A stretch of 64,000 nt of DNA from Tateyamaria omphalii (lineage in GTDB: Bacteria > Pseudomonadota > Alphaproteobacteria > Rhodobacterales > Rhodobacteraceae). Positions 17,254-25,208 of this stretch are shown piece by piece; position 1 is the stretch's first letter, and every line of letters starts with the position of its first letter. The notes beneath the pieces are model-generated. The model made no database searches and had not been told where the DNA came from. It worked only from the letters and a program-made list of their open reading frames with translations. Both the position numbers and the translations under genes were made by a program. The stretch spans positions 20,457 through 84,456 of the forward strand of contig NZ_CP019313.1 of assembly GCF_001969365.1 (NCBI RefSeq), given 5' to 3'.

Positions 17254-19059
17254 TCACGGGGCCATGCGATGGGGCGGCAGATGCGCCGCCATCTCAAACT
17301 CCGGCACGCCTGCGGCAATCATGGGGGTAAAGACGGTGCCGCCGATGCCAAAGGGCAGGTCAACATGGCGCGCGACATCCTCCGCCTCCGGTTCCTGCGC
17401 TGCCGACAGCTGCGCGTTGCCGACAACGGACACTGTGCCAGTCTTCAGCCCCACCTCTCCCAACATGTCGATCTCAAGCCGGTCGCCGGCGATGGTCAGG
17501 CGCGATATGCGGGCAGTGCCCGCCTCGATCCCCACATGCCCGTCGATGTGGTCGAAATAGGTCCGGCCTGCCGCCGGAATAAGCGGCCCCTTCTCCTTGG
17601 TCATGAACTGGCGCCCGTTGGCGAGGGTCTGCAGCGTTGCGGTCACGTCGCCACCGCTCAGGCTGCCATCCTGCATCGACGCGGTGACACGCCCCGACAG
17701 GCTGCCAAACAACGCGCCCAGCGTGGCGCCGTGCCCGGCAAGCCGAAGGTCGGTGTCGAGCGCCCCTTCGGGCAATTGCGGCGTGCCGATCAGCCGGGCC
17801 TGCATGCGGCGCGCAATGGGTTGGCTGAGCGTGGTCACCGAAGCGTCGGACAGGGATGCGGCAACCGCCACCTCGCCCATCTGCGTCATGCCCATCTGCG
17901 CCGAAAATCGGCCCAGCGTTTCGCTGTCGATCAGCAAGTCCAGCGACACGCCCACCGCGCTTGCTGCTAAAGACACGGAAACCGCGTCGATGCCGGTGCC
18001 ACCGACCGAAAGATCCTGAGCGGCGAGGGTAAGGTCGGCCTCCAGCCCGTTGATCCAGTCCGTCCTGATCGGGGCATCGGCCCAGTTCCCGGCATCCACC
18101 GCGTGCATCAGATCGGTGACCGCCGCATCCGCACCCTGTTGAAAGGCCAGCAGCTGTGCCAGCGCGGGCAGGTCGGTCCCCGCCGCACGCAGGTGCAGAT
18201 CGCCCGTCAACGCAATCCCGCTGTGGGAGACGGTGGCATCGGAAATGCGGATCGCACGCGGTGTCATCGCAAAATGCCCGTCGATGGTCAGTGGCCTGCG
18301 CCCAAACACGGAAATATTGTCGACAAGCTGCCCCATATCCGCCAGTAGGCCGGTCCCGGGGTCGGCACCGCCCTGATCCGCAGGCAAAGGCTCCTCTGCC
18401 GGATCAAGTCGGATCGACAAGCTGCCCGGGCTGCCCGTCTCGGAAAAGGCGCGGTGCGGATCGTCCAGTTGCAACGCGATGCTGGCACGTCGCGATCCGA
18501 CGACAAAGTCGCCCTGAACCATCACCCCCTCCGAGACGCCGGGCTGTGCGATGGACAGGTTCAGATCAGAAATGTGCACGGCGTCCGCCACATCCAGAAC
18601 GCCGTCGACGATCTCGATACTGGCAGGCGCAGTCTTGGCCTCTGTGTTGTCTGCCCAGCGGCCAAACAAGGCCGCGACGTCCAAACTGTCAAACGTCAGA
18701 TGCGGGCGATGCAGATACAGGCTCGCGATCTCGGCCTGCCCTTGCAGCAGCGGCGTCGGGCGCAAGGTCGCGTCGATGCGCGCCACGCGGAGTGCGCCCT
18801 GATCGTCCCCCAGCTCAACGACGGGATCATCCACGACCACTCGCAGGTCCGGGCGCACTGTCACTGCGCTGTCGTCGCGCAGATCAGCGTGCGCGCCGGC
18901 GATGCGCCCGATTTCAGCATTGATACCGGTGCGGGCAATGGCATCGAGGTCGGGCTTGGAAAGGAGGAAAAGGGCACACGCGCCGCCTGCGACAAGCATG
19001 CACGCCAGCAGACCCCGGTGCAGCCACGGCGTGCCTGTGCCTTGATGTTGTGGTCTCAT
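17254..19059 (-). CDS. AsmA-like envelope protein
   Basis: About 601 residues from the ATG at 19059, which is preceded by a strong GGAGGAG site; an upstream in-frame ATG lacks one. One N-terminal helix (GLLACMLVAGGACALFLL) anchors a long periplasmic, beta-strand-rich domain. Repeated AsmA features include ASLYLHRPHLTFDSLDV, LNLSIAQPG, GHFAMTPRAIRISDATVSHSGIALTGDLHLRA, and a C-terminal block with LSGRVTASMQDGSLSGGDV and IAGDRLEIDMLGEVGLKTGTV. AsmA/YhdP/TamB-type proteins are linked to lipid or glycan passage to the outer membrane. It is divergent from the arabinose-pathway operon and shares a 464-nt promoter region with it, which suggests common control. Confidence 0.8.
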   Translation of the reverse strand: MRPQHQGTGTPWLHRGLLACMLVAGGACALFLLSKPDLDAIARTGINAEIGRIAGAHADLRDDSAVTVRPDLRVVVDDPVVELGDDQGALRVARIDATLRPTPLLQGQAEIASLYLHRPHLTFDSLDVAALFGRWADNTEAKTAPASIEIVDGVLDVADAVHISDLNLSIAQPGVSEGVMVQGDFVVGSRRASIALQLDDPHRAFSETGSPGSLSIRLDPAEEPLPADQGGADPGTGLLADMGQLVDNISVFGRRPLTIDGHFAMTPRAIRISDATVSHSGIALTGDLHLRAAGTDLPALAQLLAFQQGADAAVTDLMHAVDAGNWADAPIRTDWINGLEADLTLAAQDLSVGGTGIDAVSVSLAASAVGVSLDLLIDSETLGRFSAQMGMTQMGEVAVAASLSDASVTTLSQPIARRMQARLIGTPQLPEGALDTDLRLAGHGATLGALFGSLSGRVTASMQDGSLSGGDVTATLQTLANGRQFMTKEKGPLIPAAGRTYFDHIDGHVGIEAGTARISRLTIAGDRLEIDMLGEVGLKTGTVSVVGNAQLSAAQEPEAEDVARHVDLPFGIGGTVFTPMIAAGVPEFEMAAHLPPHRMAP

Positions 19060-19523
19060 GTTCCTCCTCCCGGCACGCCCGCAATATCGGGATGCTGAAC
19101 GGCCCCCGAACGACCCGTCGGCGGACGGTACGGGCCCGTCAAGCCGCACCTACGGCGATTCCTGAAACGGCTCAGTTTAGATAAGGTTTGGTGTGCCGCG
19201 TAAGCAATGTGGTCGGCCAGCGGCACTGCATTTGCAGTATGTTTTCCGGCCTTCTGCCGCCGATGATCCCATCAATTGGGCGCATCCCTGCCGATGCTCA
19301 ACAGGCATTTGGAACAGATTTGCAACGGTTTTACTTTTGCAGACACGGTGCCGCGGCGGGCACGACAGCCGCCTTCGGCACATGCGTCACATCGGGTGGA
19401 CATGCAGGGTGCATGTCCCGCCGCGGGTCAGGATGCAGAACCAGGACGAGGGTGCACGGCGTCACCGCCGACACGTGATCAAACGGCCCGAGACGGGAAC
19501 AGAACCCAGAGAAAGATACGCGC
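19060..19523. other. Divergent promoter region between the AsmA-like gene and the arabinose-pathway operon
   Basis: These 464 nt hold no convincing gene. They must contain the promoters of two divergent transcription units. A 14-bp perfect inverted repeat lies at 19225-19238, and the part around 19300-19350 is AT-richer than its surroundings (ATTTGCAACGGTTTTACTTT). No clear sigma-70 pair was found by eye. Confidence 0.5.
19225..19238. promoter_or_regulatory. Perfect inverted repeat, candidate operator
   Basis: ACTGCA-TT-TGCAGT is a perfect 6-bp inverted repeat with a 2-nt centre, located 165 nt upstream of the AsmA-like start on one side and 285 nt upstream of the HAD-UbiA start on the other. 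A regulator could control both units from here. No known consensus is claimed. Confidence 0.35.
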
Positions 19524-21068
19524 ATGACGGTCAAAAACCATGTCGACAGCCTTTCAAACTCTGACCTGACAGAGGTACAGGGCAACGCCCGCGACACCGC
19601 CGCGGCGGATGACACCACGACGGTGCATCCGAACCTGCCGGACCTCGAAACGGCCGTGGACACGCCGCTTGTGGTGGATCTCGATGGCACATTGCTCCGC
19701 TCCGACCTGCTGGTCGAAACCGCCTTTCGGCGTCTTGGACGCCACCCCGGATCGGTCTTTGGTATGCTGGGCGCATGGAACGCGGGCAAGGCGCCGCTAA
19801 AGCACTACCTGTGCGCCGGTACTGATTGCGCGCCCGACACCCTGCCATATGACAAGACGATCCTGTCGATGATCCGACTGGCGCAGCTTGCCGGGCGCTC
19901 GGTCTATCTGGCGTCAGGCTCGCACGAGGATCTGGTCAAGGCGGTCGCGGATCACCTGGGCATCTTCACCGGCTATTTCGCCACCACCTCCACCGTGAAC
20001 CTATCGGGCCGGGCCAAGGCCGAGCGGCTGGTGAAGGAGTTCGGCGACAAGGGTTTCGACTATGTCGGCAACGCCGCCGCCGACCTGCCGGTTTGGGAAC
20101 ACGCCCGACAACCGATTGCCATTCGCACGCCCCACAGCGTGGCCGCGCGCCTGCGCAAGATGGCCCCGCACGCCCAGTTCATCGAGGACCGCGGCGCAAC
20201 CCTGCGCGATTGGGCCCGGCAATTCCGCGTGCACCAATACGCCAAGAATGCGCTTCTGTTCGTGCCGATGATCGCCGCGCACGCGCTCAGCTTTCAAAAC
20301 CTGTTCGTGACGATCGTGGCCGCTATCGCGTTCTGCCTGGCGGCGTCTGCCTGCTACATCCTCAATGACCTCGTCGATCTGCAAGAGGACCGGGCCCACA
20401 GGACCAAGCGCAACCGCCCGCTGGCGCGCGGGGACATTCCGCTGATCCACGCGATGGTGGCCGTGCCCATCCTGCTCATCCTCGCCAGCGTGCTTGCGCT
20501 GTCGATCTCATCGGCCTTTGCCTTGGTGCTTCTGCTCTATTTCGCAATGACGACGGCCTATTCCTTCTATCTCAAGGCAATACTTCTGGTGGATGTGCTC
20601 ACCCTCGCCGGGCTCTACACCATGCGGCTTCTGGGCGGTGGGGTAGCGGTCGGGGTGACGCTGTCGTCCTGGTTGATCGTCTTTGCACTCTCGATCTTCG
20701 TCTCGCTGGCGCTGATGAAACGCTTTGTGGAACTGACAGCCTGCGCGGACGCCGACCGCGCCTCACCCGACAACCGGGACTATGAGAATGTCGACCTTGG
20801 CATGATCGCAGCCCTGTCCGCTGCTGCCGGGTTCAACGCGGTCACGGTCCTCGCGCTCTATGTATCCGGTCACACGGTCACGCAACTCTACAGCAACCCG
20901 GAAATCCTGCTGCTCGCGTGCCCCATCATGACTTACTGGATCGGCCGCGCCCTGATCCTTGCCCAGCGGCGACAGATGCAGGACGATCCAGTGGTCTTTG
21001 CCATCAAAGACCCGATGAGCCGGATCAGCGGCCTTGCCATGCTGGCCGTCTTCGTGCTGGCCATCTGA
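19524..21068 (+). CDS. HAD phosphatase-UbiA fusion: probable polyprenyl-phosphate 5-phosphoribosyltransferase
   Basis: A 514-residue fusion. The first half is a HAD hydrolase, with motif I VVDLDGTLL (Asp52 and Asp54), a serine motif in VYLASGSHEDLV, and YVGNAAADLPVWEHA as the acidic motif. The second half is a UbiA-type integral membrane transferase with about eight helices and the metal-diphosphate motif NDLVDLQEDRAH (Asn281-Asp289 core), followed by KRNRPLARG. This motif is close to that of mycobacterial Rv3806c, which joins PRPP to decaprenyl phosphate. The HAD part could remove the 5'-phosphate, a step done by a separate phosphatase in mycobacteria. The following genes (GtrA, DprE1, DprE2) support this reading. 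Fusion to HAD is known among proteobacterial UbiA proteins; the substrate is inferred. Confidence 0.85.
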   Translation: MTVKNHVDSLSNSDLTEVQGNARDTAAADDTTTVHPNLPDLETAVDTPLVVDLDGTLLRSDLLVETAFRRLGRHPGSVFGMLGAWNAGKAPLKHYLCAGTDCAPDTLPYDKTILSMIRLAQLAGRSVYLASGSHEDLVKAVADHLGIFTGYFATTSTVNLSGRAKAERLVKEFGDKGFDYVGNAAADLPVWEHARQPIAIRTPHSVAARLRKMAPHAQFIEDRGATLRDWARQFRVHQYAKNALLFVPMIAAHALSFQNLFVTIVAAIAFCLAASACYILNDLVDLQEDRAHRTKRNRPLARGDIPLIHAMVAVPILLILASVLALSISSAFALVLLLYFAMTTAYSFYLKAILLVDVLTLAGLYTMRLLGGGVAVGVTLSSWLIVFALSIFVSLALMKRFVELTACADADRASPDNRDYENVDLGMIAALSAAAGFNAVTVLALYVSGHTVTQLYSNPEILLLACPIMTYWIGRALILAQRRQMQDDPVVFAIKDPMSRISGLAMLAVFVLAI

Positions 21069-21078
21069 CAGGCGCCCC

Positions 21079-21498
21079 ATGTTCAAGTCCCTGTCCGAAG
21101 GTCACCCAATTGTGCGCTACGCCGTTACCGCCGTCCTGTCCGTGCTCGCCAACCTCTTGGCGCAGGAGGCAACGGTGCAGGGCCTGCCCACCGCACACCT
21201 CATGGTCTCCATCATCGTTGGCACGCTCGTCGGCTTCTTCATGAAATACGTCATCGACAAGACATGGACCTTCCGCGAGGCATACACGTCGCCGAAGGGC
21301 GAGGCGCAGCGCATCACCCTGTCGGGCCTCTTCAGCGTGGCGACAACGTTGATCTTCTGGTCGTTCGAACTGGGCTTCTACACCATCTGGCAGACCGATT
21401 TCGCCAAGTACCTTGGTGCCGTCATCGGTCTCAGCATCGGCTACGTCCTCAAATTCTGGCTCGACCGCCGTCACGTGTTCCGCGAGGCGACGGTGTGA
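21079..21498 (+). CDS. GtrA-family membrane protein
   Basis: A 139-residue protein with four membrane helices and the family's conserved charged end: FFMKYVIDKTWTFRE after helix 2 and LKFWLDRRHVFRE at the C-terminus. The start ATG at 21079 lies 10 nt after the UbiA stop. GtrA proteins help move polyprenyl-phosphate-linked sugars across the membrane. In mycobacteria a GtrA-like protein (Rv3789) is coded directly beside dprE1, exactly as here, and has been linked to decaprenylphosphoryl-arabinose use. Its stop overlaps the GTG start of dprE1 by 4 nt. Confidence 0.88.
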   Translation: MFKSLSEGHPIVRYAVTAVLSVLANLLAQEATVQGLPTAHLMVSIIVGTLVGFFMKYVIDKTWTFREAYTSPKGEAQRITLSGLFSVATTLIFWSFELGFYTIWQTDFAKYLGAVIGLSIGYVLKFWLDRRHVFREATV

Positions 21499-22820
21499 AG
21501 GATCTGAGCGGTTGGGGCCGGTATCCCCGCCTTTCCGGCCCGCTTGGCACCGCACGGGACATGGGGCCGGCGGCCACGGCGACCGCAACTATGCCGGGCG
21601 TGACCGCGCGGGGGCTCGGGCGGTCCTATGGCGATGCCGCCATCGGGCGCGACAACACCATTGACGCCACCGGCCTCAACCGGATGCAGTCCTTCGACCC
21701 CCAAACCGGCATCCTCGCGGTCGAGGCGGGCGTGCCGCTCGCCGACATCATCGCAACCTTTCTGCCACAGGGCTACTTTCCCTGCGCTGTCCCCGGCACC
21801 CGCTTTGTCACCGTGGGCGGCATGATCGCCTCGGACGTGCACGGAAAGAACCAGCATATCCACGGCACCTTCGGGGATCATGTCGCATGGCTGATGCTGG
21901 CGTTGCCCGACGGTCGGGTGATGCGGTGCAGCCCGCACGAACACGCGGATCTTTTCAAGGCCACCATCGGTGGCATGGGGCTGACGGGCACCATCCTGTC
22001 CGCAGGGTTCCGGCTCAAGCAGGTCGAAACGGGCTGGATCCGCCAAACGACGCATGTGGCGCGCAATCTGAGCGAGGCCGTGACCCTGCTCAGCCAAACC
22101 GCAAATGCCACATACACCGTCGCATGGATCGACGTTCTGGCCCGTGGCGCTTCGCTGGGCCGGTCGCTGATCCTCGAAGGGGAGCACGCGACGGCCGACG
22201 ATCTGCCGTGGGGGGATGTAAAATTCCCACCGTCCACCAATGGCCGCCTCGCCGTGCCTATGGACATGCCGGGCTGGCTGCTCAACGGCATGACGGTCCG
22301 CGCCTTCAACGAGCTTTACTACCGCACCGGGGCGCGCAAGGCGGGGCAAACAACCACAGTCCCTTGGGACAGCTACTTCTTCCCCCTTGACGGCATTGCC
22401 CACTGGAACCGCATCTACGGGCGGCGCGGGTTCGTGCAGCACCAGTGCGTCATTCCAATGGCGCAAGCCGAAGGCGTGGTGTCCGACATCCTCGAACGGA
22501 TCTCCAGCCACGGGGCAGGGTCGTTCCTCGCCGTCCTCAAGCGGCTGGCACCTGGCTCCGGCCTCATGTCCTTCCCGATGGAGGGGCTGACACTCGCCCT
22601 CGATATGCCCTTCAGCGACGGGCTCATGCCGCTGCTGGCCGAGATCGACGCGCTGGTCGTTGCCGCGGACGGGCGCCTGTACTTGGCCAAGGACGCCACC
22701 CAGTCCCGCGATACCTTTGCTGCGGGATACCTCAATCTCGACCTGTTTCGCCAACTCAGGAATGACATCGGCGCCACAGGCCGGATGGCCTCAAAACTAT
22801 CGGAAAGACTTGGACTATGA
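21495..22820 (+). CDS. dprE1: Decaprenylphosphoryl-beta-D-ribose 2'-oxidase (DprE1-like)
   Basis: A 441-residue FAD enzyme from a GTG start that overlaps the gtrA stop (GTGA). The N-terminal FAD domain has GVTARGLGRSYGDAAI and FVTVGGMIASDVHGKNQHIHGTFGDHV, near-identical in form to mycobacterial DprE1. The catalytic-region lysine of YLAKD is Lys399. The cysteine that benzothiazinone drugs bind (Cys387 in M. tuberculosis, 31 residues before Lys418) corresponds here to Ala368, again exactly 31 residues before the lysine. The enzyme oxidises the 2'-OH of polyprenylphosphoryl ribose to a keto group. With DprE2 it makes the arabinose form. Length is close to the 461 residues of the mycobacterial protein. 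Confidence 0.92.
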   Translation: MKDLSGWGRYPRLSGPLGTARDMGPAATATATMPGVTARGLGRSYGDAAIGRDNTIDATGLNRMQSFDPQTGILAVEAGVPLADIIATFLPQGYFPCAVPGTRFVTVGGMIASDVHGKNQHIHGTFGDHVAWLMLALPDGRVMRCSPHEHADLFKATIGGMGLTGTILSAGFRLKQVETGWIRQTTHVARNLSEAVTLLSQTANATYTVAWIDVLARGASLGRSLILEGEHATADDLPWGDVKFPPSTNGRLAVPMDMPGWLLNGMTVRAFNELYYRTGARKAGQTTTVPWDSYFFPLDGIAHWNRIYGRRGFVQHQCVIPMAQAEGVVSDILERISSHGAGSFLAVLKRLAPGSGLMSFPMEGLTLALDMPFSDGLMPLLAEIDALVVAADGRLYLAKDATQSRDTFAAGYLNLDLFRQLRNDIGATGRMASKLSERLGL

Positions 22821-23578
22821 CGGACCCTGACGGACATTCTGCGCCGAAAGGCCTGCTTTTGGTGGGCGGCACCTCGGATATCGGACGGGCGGTGGCCGCA
22901 ACCTACGCCGCACGCGGCTGGACGGTGACACTTGCCGCCCGCGATGCTGAGGGGGCTGAACGCAACGCCGACGACATCCGCACCCGCAGCGGCGCACACC
23001 AGGTGGCGGTCCAGCACCTCGACATCCTCGACACGGGCAGCTTCGAGGGGTTTCTGGACGGGCTCGACACGCTGCCCGACACCGTCGTTTGTGTCGTGGG
23101 CATGCTGGGCGATCAATCCCGCGCACAGGAAGACACAGATCACGCGACAACGGTGATGCGCACGAATTTCGAAGGGCCCGCGCTGCTCCTTGAAATGGTC
23201 GCCGCGCGCTTTGCCGCACGCGGGCACGGCCTGATCGTCGGCGTCAGCTCGGTCGCAGGCGACCGGGGCCGCGCATCGAACTATGTCTACGGCGCAGCCA
23301 AGGCCGGGTTCACCGCGTACCTGTCGGGCCTGCGCAACCGGCTGGGCAAAACCGATGTCCACGTCGCAACCGTCAAACCGGGCTTCGTGCGGACCAGCAT
23401 GACCGCCGACATGGACCTGATCGGCCCACTTACGGCAGAGCCCGATGCGGTCGCCGACCGCATCGCCGCACTGGAAACCCGGCCCTCGGATGTCGTTTAC
23501 GTGTTGGGCATCTGGCGCCTGATCATGTTCATCATCCGCGCCATTCCTGAAACCATCTTCAAAAAGCTCAGCCTGTGA
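22817..23578 (+). CDS. dprE2: Decaprenylphosphoryl-2-keto-ribose reductase (DprE2-like SDR)
   Basis: A 253-residue short-chain dehydrogenase/reductase, the same size as mycobacterial DprE2 (254). The NAD(P)-binding motif is GGTSDIG (residues 17-23) and the catalytic YxxxK is Tyr158-Lys162, preceded by the serine of VSSVAG. The C-terminal hydrophobic stretch (VLGIWRLIMFIIRAIPETIFKKL) is a DprE2 trait and probably holds the enzyme at the membrane. It reduces the 2'-keto intermediate to decaprenylphosphoryl-D-arabinose. Its ATG overlaps the dprE1 stop by 4 nt, so the two are translationally coupled. Confidence 0.9.
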   Translation: MTDPDGHSAPKGLLLVGGTSDIGRAVAATYAARGWTVTLAARDAEGAERNADDIRTRSGAHQVAVQHLDILDTGSFEGFLDGLDTLPDTVVCVVGMLGDQSRAQEDTDHATTVMRTNFEGPALLLEMVAARFAARGHGLIVGVSSVAGDRGRASNYVYGAAKAGFTAYLSGLRNRLGKTDVHVATVKPGFVRTSMTADMDLIGPLTAEPDAVADRIAALETRPSDVVYVLGIWRLIMFIIRAIPETIFKKLSL

Positions 23579-23588
23579 GGGGTCTCGC

Positions 23589-25184
23589 ATGCCACGCATA
23601 ACCCAAATGATGTCCCCAGTTGCCGTCGCAACATGGGCCACCACCCTGATCTGCGGCGCACTGCTGGTGCTGCCCGGCGTGACGGCCTCGTCAATGTATT
23701 TCAACGACATCCTGATCTTCCTCGACGGGGCCTACCGCGTCGTGAACGGGCAGGTGCCGAACCAGGATTTTCACACGGCCCTCGGTCCGCTCAACTACTA
23801 CCTTCCGGGTTTGGGATACTGGATGACCGACCGGCTGGGCATGGCGATGCCGGTGGGCATGGCCGCGCTGATGCTGGTGACGGCCCCGATCATGATCCAC
23901 GTACTGGGCACGCGGCTGCGTCCGCTGATCGGTGTGCCGCTGGCCATCTTCCTCGTCCTCCTGCTCGCCACCCCCATGAACACGGGCGAGATCCCGTCCA
24001 AGATCTCCTTTGCGATGTTCTACAACCGGATCGGCTGGGTCCTGCTGGGCATTCTGCTGGTCCTGCACCTGCATCCGGAACGCACGGTGCGCTGGCAGGG
24101 CTGGCGCGATGCCGCAGCGGCGGCGACGCTGACAATGCTGCTGGTCTATACAAAGATGACCTATGGCGTCGTGGCCCTGTGCTTTCTGGTGCTGCTGCTC
24201 CTGCAACCGGCGCAGCGGCGATGGGCTGGGTCCGCCATCGCCCTGTGCATCGGCATAGGGCTGCTTGTCGAAATCGTCTGGGGCGGAACGCGGATGCACA
24301 TCGCGGATCTGATCGAGGCGACCAGGGTCAGCGGCGTCATCGAATCCTATATCTACGTTCGGTCCTTCCTTCGGGTGTCGGGCGAATACGCCGTCTTTGC
24401 GCTGATTGCGGGCCTCGCCCTTTGGCACCAGCCCCGGATCACAGACGCGCTCTTCTATTTTCTGTGCGGGGCCGCGGGCTTTGCGCTGCTCAATCAGAAT
24501 TTCCAGCATGTCGGCATCGTCACCATGCTGGTGGGCGGTGCCGTTGCCGCAGAAATCCTGTTACGCCATCAACACATGGTGGCCTCACGGACGATGCACA
24601 GCGTCCTGCGGGGCGCGCCGCTTGCGGTGGGGGTGCTGCTGATGCCGATCGCCCTGTCCTCGGCGACCGCGATCGGCGTACATGCCGTCATGGCCAGCAC
24701 CCGCGCCGGTGTTGCGCTCGAGACGCCGAACGGAACCGATGTCCGGATCGTCAACGTCTTCAACCGGGGTCAGTTCGAGTTCTACGAACGATACGCCCAA
24801 AGCCTGGGCAGCGGCGCCGCCTTGCTGGCCTCACTTGAAAATCCGGGCACCTCGCGCGTGCTGGTGATGGACTTTGTCAGCCCCTTCGCATCGCTCGCGG
24901 GGCTGCCACCGCAAGAGGGCGGAAACGCGTGGATGCACGACAATCGCAACTTTGACCTCCGCGTCCATTTGCCCGCCCAGGAGATGCTGAGCGGTGTTGA
25001 TGTCGTGATGATCCCGAAACACCCGGTGGCCGAGGGCACGACACAGAAAATGCAACAGATCTACGGCGCATATCTCGAAGAACACTTCGAGTTGACGCGC
25101 GACACAGGATCCTGGTCGCTCTACCAACGACGCCCCACACCGAAGGCCGTGATCAGACGACCCGTGGGACCGCGCAGCAGCTAG
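23589..25184 (+). CDS. GT-C-like polytopic membrane protein, candidate arabinofuranosyltransferase
   Basis: A 531-residue protein with about ten membrane helices and a soluble C-terminal region from residue 390. The first outer loop reads YFNDILIFLDGAYRVVNGQVPNQDF, then TALGPLNYYLPG. This loop, with Asp in the DGAYRVxxGQxPxxDF pattern, is the usual place of the catalytic acid in GT-C enzymes that use polyprenyl-phosphate sugars. The gene sits 10 nt after dprE2 and is the only plausible user of the arabinose donor in the operon, so arabinofuranosyl transfer is the natural hypothesis. No close named family was recognised; the acceptor (glycan, protein or lipid) is unknown. Confidence 0.7.
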   Translation: MPRITQMMSPVAVATWATTLICGALLVLPGVTASSMYFNDILIFLDGAYRVVNGQVPNQDFHTALGPLNYYLPGLGYWMTDRLGMAMPVGMAALMLVTAPIMIHVLGTRLRPLIGVPLAIFLVLLLATPMNTGEIPSKISFAMFYNRIGWVLLGILLVLHLHPERTVRWQGWRDAAAAATLTMLLVYTKMTYGVVALCFLVLLLLQPAQRRWAGSAIALCIGIGLLVEIVWGGTRMHIADLIEATRVSGVIESYIYVRSFLRVSGEYAVFALIAGLALWHQPRITDALFYFLCGAAGFALLNQNFQHVGIVTMLVGGAVAAEILLRHQHMVASRTMHSVLRGAPLAVGVLLMPIALSSATAIGVHAVMASTRAGVALETPNGTDVRIVNVFNRGQFEFYERYAQSLGSGAALLASLENPGTSRVLVMDFVSPFASLAGLPPQEGGNAWMHDNRNFDLRVHLPAQEMLSGVDVVMIPKHPVAEGTTQKMQQIYGAYLEEHFELTRDTGSWSLYQRRPTPKAVIRRPVGPRSS

Positions 25185-25191
25185 GAGGGGG

Positions 25192-25208
25192 CAGGGCGCT
25201 CAGCCCTG
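25192..25208. terminator. Short hairpin between convergent genes
   Basis: CAGGGC and GCCCTG pair around a 5-nt loop, directly between the convergent stops of the GT-C gene and the opgD-like gene and overlapping the latter's 3' end. There is no T-tract, so action as a terminator is only possible. Confidence 0.3.
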
